Positions 13,333-14,920 of a DNA stretch of 14,920 nt are shown here, one piece after another; the first letter of the stretch is position 1, and each line of letters starts with the position of its first letter. This DNA comes from an uncultured Lachnospiraceae bacterium (GTDB lineage Bacteria > Bacillota > Clostridia > Lachnospirales > Lachnospiraceae): the NCBI GenBank assembly GCA_946538445.1, contig CAMNGO010000032.1:1-14920 (forward strand), written 5' to 3'. Under the pieces are notes generated by a model that worked only from the letters and a program-made list of their open reading frames with translations, did no database searches and was not told the origin of the DNA. The position numbers were made by a program, and so were the translations under genes.

Positions 13333-14501
13333 GAAATCCTTTATCTGATAAAGTTATCAATATCAAGCCATCCGGGATCCGTAAGTTTTTTGACCTGGTT
13401 CAGGAGATGCCGGATGCCATCTCCCTGGGTGTGGGCGAGCCGGACTTCGATACTCCCTGGCATGTGAGGGAAGAGGGTATCTACTCTTTGGAGAAGGGGC
13501 GTACTTTCTATACCTCCAATGCCGGTCTCATGGATCTTCGAATTGCCATCTGCAATTATCTGAATCGCCGGTTCAATCTGACATATGATCCCAAGAGCGA
13601 GGTCTGTGTCACCGTGGGTGGAAGTGAAGGTATCGATATCGCCCTTCGCGCCATGATTAATCCGGGGGACGAGGTTATCATCCCGGAACCCTGTTATGTT
13701 TCCTACCTCCCTTGTGTGGAATTGACGGACGGCGTTCCGGTTACCATTGAACTCCAGGAGAAGAATGCCTTCAAGCTGACAGCGGAAGAACTGGAAGCAG
13801 CCATAACAGACAAAACCAAGATCCTCATCCTGTCTTACCCCAACAATCCTACCGGAGCAGTTATGACGGAGGAAGATCTGAAACCGATCGCTGAACTGGT
13901 GCAGAAATATGACCTCTTCGTCATCTCTGATGAGATTTATGCGGAGCTTACTTACCTGGAGAAACATGCTTCCATCGCATCCCTCCCGGGTATGCGGGAC
14001 CGCACCGTGGTGATCAACGGTTTCTCCAAGGCATTTGCCATGACAGGATGGAGACTGGGTTATGCAGTCGGTCCGGAACTTATCGTGCGCCAGATGACCA
14101 AGATCCACCAGTTCTGTATCATGGCCGCTCCCACCACCAGCCAGTATGCAGGGGTGGAGGCTTTGAATAACGGGGAAGAGGATGCCGCCATGATGAGGGA
14201 ATCCTACGACCAGCGCCGTCATTATCTTCTGGGGCGTTTTAAAGAGATGGGATTAAGCTGTTTCGAACCCCATGGAGCATTCTATATGTTCCCTTGTATC
14301 AAGGAATTCGGTATGACTTCTGAAGAGTTCGCCTCGGCCCTTCTGAAAGCGGAGGAAGTGGCGATCGTTCCCGGGACGGCTTTCGGAAATTGTGGTGAGG
14401 GATTCCTTCGTGTTTCCTATGCCTACTCCATCGAAGAGTTGAAGGTCGCCATGGAGAGGATCGAGAGATTCATCACCAAGTTGCGTAGGGAGCAGAGATA
14501 A
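13329..14501 (+). CDS. PLP-dependent class I/II aminotransferase
   Basis: A 390-residue cytoplasmic fold-type I aminotransferase. Landmarks in order: SLGVGEPDFDTPWHV near the N terminus, GGSEGIDIALRA for cofactor phosphate binding, SYPNNPTGAVM with the substrate/cofactor Asn, ISDEIYAEL with the Asp that contacts the pyridine nitrogen, the Schiff-base lysine K234 in GFSKAFAMTGWRLGYAVG, and R361 in FLRVSYAYS, which binds the substrate carboxylate. It belongs to the group that includes aspartate, aromatic and PatA/DapL-like aminotransferases; the exact amino acid cannot be read from the sequence. It starts inside the Lrp stop (ATGA overlap, GAAGG 7-11 bp upstream) and ends 3 bp before trmL, so the three genes form a tight operon. 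Confidence 0.94.
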   Translation: MRNPLSDKVINIKPSGIRKFFDLVQEMPDAISLGVGEPDFDTPWHVREEGIYSLEKGRTFYTSNAGLMDLRIAICNYLNRRFNLTYDPKSEVCVTVGGSEGIDIALRAMINPGDEVIIPEPCYVSYLPCVELTDGVPVTIELQEKNAFKLTAEELEAAITDKTKILILSYPNNPTGAVMTEEDLKPIAELVQKYDLFVISDEIYAELTYLEKHASIASLPGMRDRTVVINGFSKAFAMTGWRLGYAVGPELIVRQMTKIHQFCIMAAPTTSQYAGVEALNNGEEDAAMMRESYDQRRHYLLGRFKEMGLSCFEPHGAFYMFPCIKEFGMTSEEFASALLKAEEVAIVPGTAFGNCGEGFLRVSYAYSIEELKVAMERIERFITKLRREQR

Positions 14502-14504
14502 GCC

Positions 14505-14920
14505 ATGGTACATATCGTATTACATGAACCTGAGATCCCGGCCAATACCGGAAACATAGGGAGAACCTGTGTGGCTACCGGAAGCGTGCTGCATCTGATT
14601 GAGCCACTGGGTTTTCAGATCAATGATAAGATGTTGAAAAGATCTGGCCTGGATTACTGGGATAAACTGGAAGTGCACCGTTATGTAAATTTCGAAGAGT
14701 TTCTGGGGAAGAATCCCGGAGCCAAAATATACATGGCCACCACCAAGTCAAAACAGACTTACACGGACGTAACCTATGAAGACGGGTGTTACATCATGTT
14801 TGGTAAAGAAAGCGCCGGTATCCCCGAAGAGATTCTGATGCAGTACAAGGAAACCTGTGTCCGGATTCCCATGCTTGACCGGATCCGGTCTCTGAATCTG
14901 GGTAACTCCGTAGCCATCGT
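14505..14920 (+). CDS. trmL: tRNA (cytidine/uridine-34-2'-O)-methyltransferase TrmL, 3' partial
   Basis: The first 138 codons of a SPOUT-class methyltransferase cut by the window end; the family is about 150-160 residues, so little is missing. It opens with MVHIVLHEPEIPANTGNIGRT, the typical TrmL N terminus, and carries the knotted cofactor-binding motifs MFGKESAGIP and IPMLDRIRSLNLGNSVAIV. TrmL methylates the ribose 2'-OH of the wobble nucleotide in leucine tRNAs, using S-adenosylmethionine. ATG 14505 lies 3 bp after the aminotransferase stop, with GGGAG at 14488-14492 inside the upstream gene as probable ribosome site. The pairing with an Lrp/aminotransferase operon is likely a matter of gene order rather than shared pathway. 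Confidence 0.93.
   Translation, partial: MVHIVLHEPEIPANTGNIGRTCVATGSVLHLIEPLGFQINDKMLKRSGLDYWDKLEVHRYVNFEEFLGKNPGAKIYMATTKSKQTYTDVTYEDGCYIMFGKESAGIPEEILMQYKETCVRIPMLDRIRSLNLGNSVAI

Noticed and set aside
13341..14222. Minus-strand frame of 293 residues opposite the aminotransferase
   Set aside because: Shadow of a well-supported PLP enzyme; composition is irregular and no family motif is seen.

Overview
The window looks like a chromosomal segment of a low-to-mid-GC Gram-positive anaerobe of the Clostridia, most likely Lachnospiraceae. This rests on strong AGGAGG-type ribosome sites, secreted proteins with Gram-positive signal peptides, a DUF4080-type B12 radical SAM enzyme, an Lrp/aminotransferase/TrmL gene order, and tRNA genes without encoded CCA. 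Family assignments come from reading the protein sequences by eye; no database search was possible. I saw no phage genes, insertion sequences or CRISPR array.

Region 1 (1-3640, all +) is a compact phospho-signalling operon of the TerY triad type: the C-terminal end of a probable Ser/Thr protein kinase (cut by the window edge), a TerY-like von Willebrand A protein with intact MIDAS, a PP2C phosphatase with its metal-binding aspartates, and a small stand-alone eight-cysteine protein matching the TerY-C metal-binding domain, which is often fused to TerY. With only 52 bp and no clear terminator between, it runs into a serine O-acetyltransferase (cysteine synthesis) and a small ArsR-type repressor. 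A 26-bp-arm hairpin closes the region.

Region 2 (3847-8364, all +) is a four-gene unit: OmpR-type response regulator, overlapping sensor histidine kinase, secreted GHL10/DUF187 glycosyl-hydrolase-like protein and secreted N-acetylmuramoyl-L-alanine amidase. This suggests a two-component system co-transcribed with two cell-wall hydrolases. A bidirectional hairpin terminator follows.

Region 3 (8365-8887) has no protein gene. It holds two minus-strand tRNA-Gly genes (GCC and CCC anticodons), each with a recognisable promoter, a shared minus-strand terminator, and a divergent plus-strand promoter for the next gene.

Region 4 (8888-14920, all +) starts with a B12-binding radical SAM/DUF4080 protein from a TTG start. 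It continues with a lipoprotein of unknown function, a 33-residue single-span membrane protein, a PurM/HypE-like protein that appears to have lost the usual nucleotide-binding and catalytic motifs, an Lrp/AsnC regulator overlapping a PLP aminotransferase by 4 bp, and the start of TrmL, which runs off the window.

The most interesting points are the TerY tetrad linked to cysteine synthesis, the apparently degenerate AIR-synthase-like protein beside a small membrane protein and lipoprotein, and the two-component/wall-hydrolase operon.
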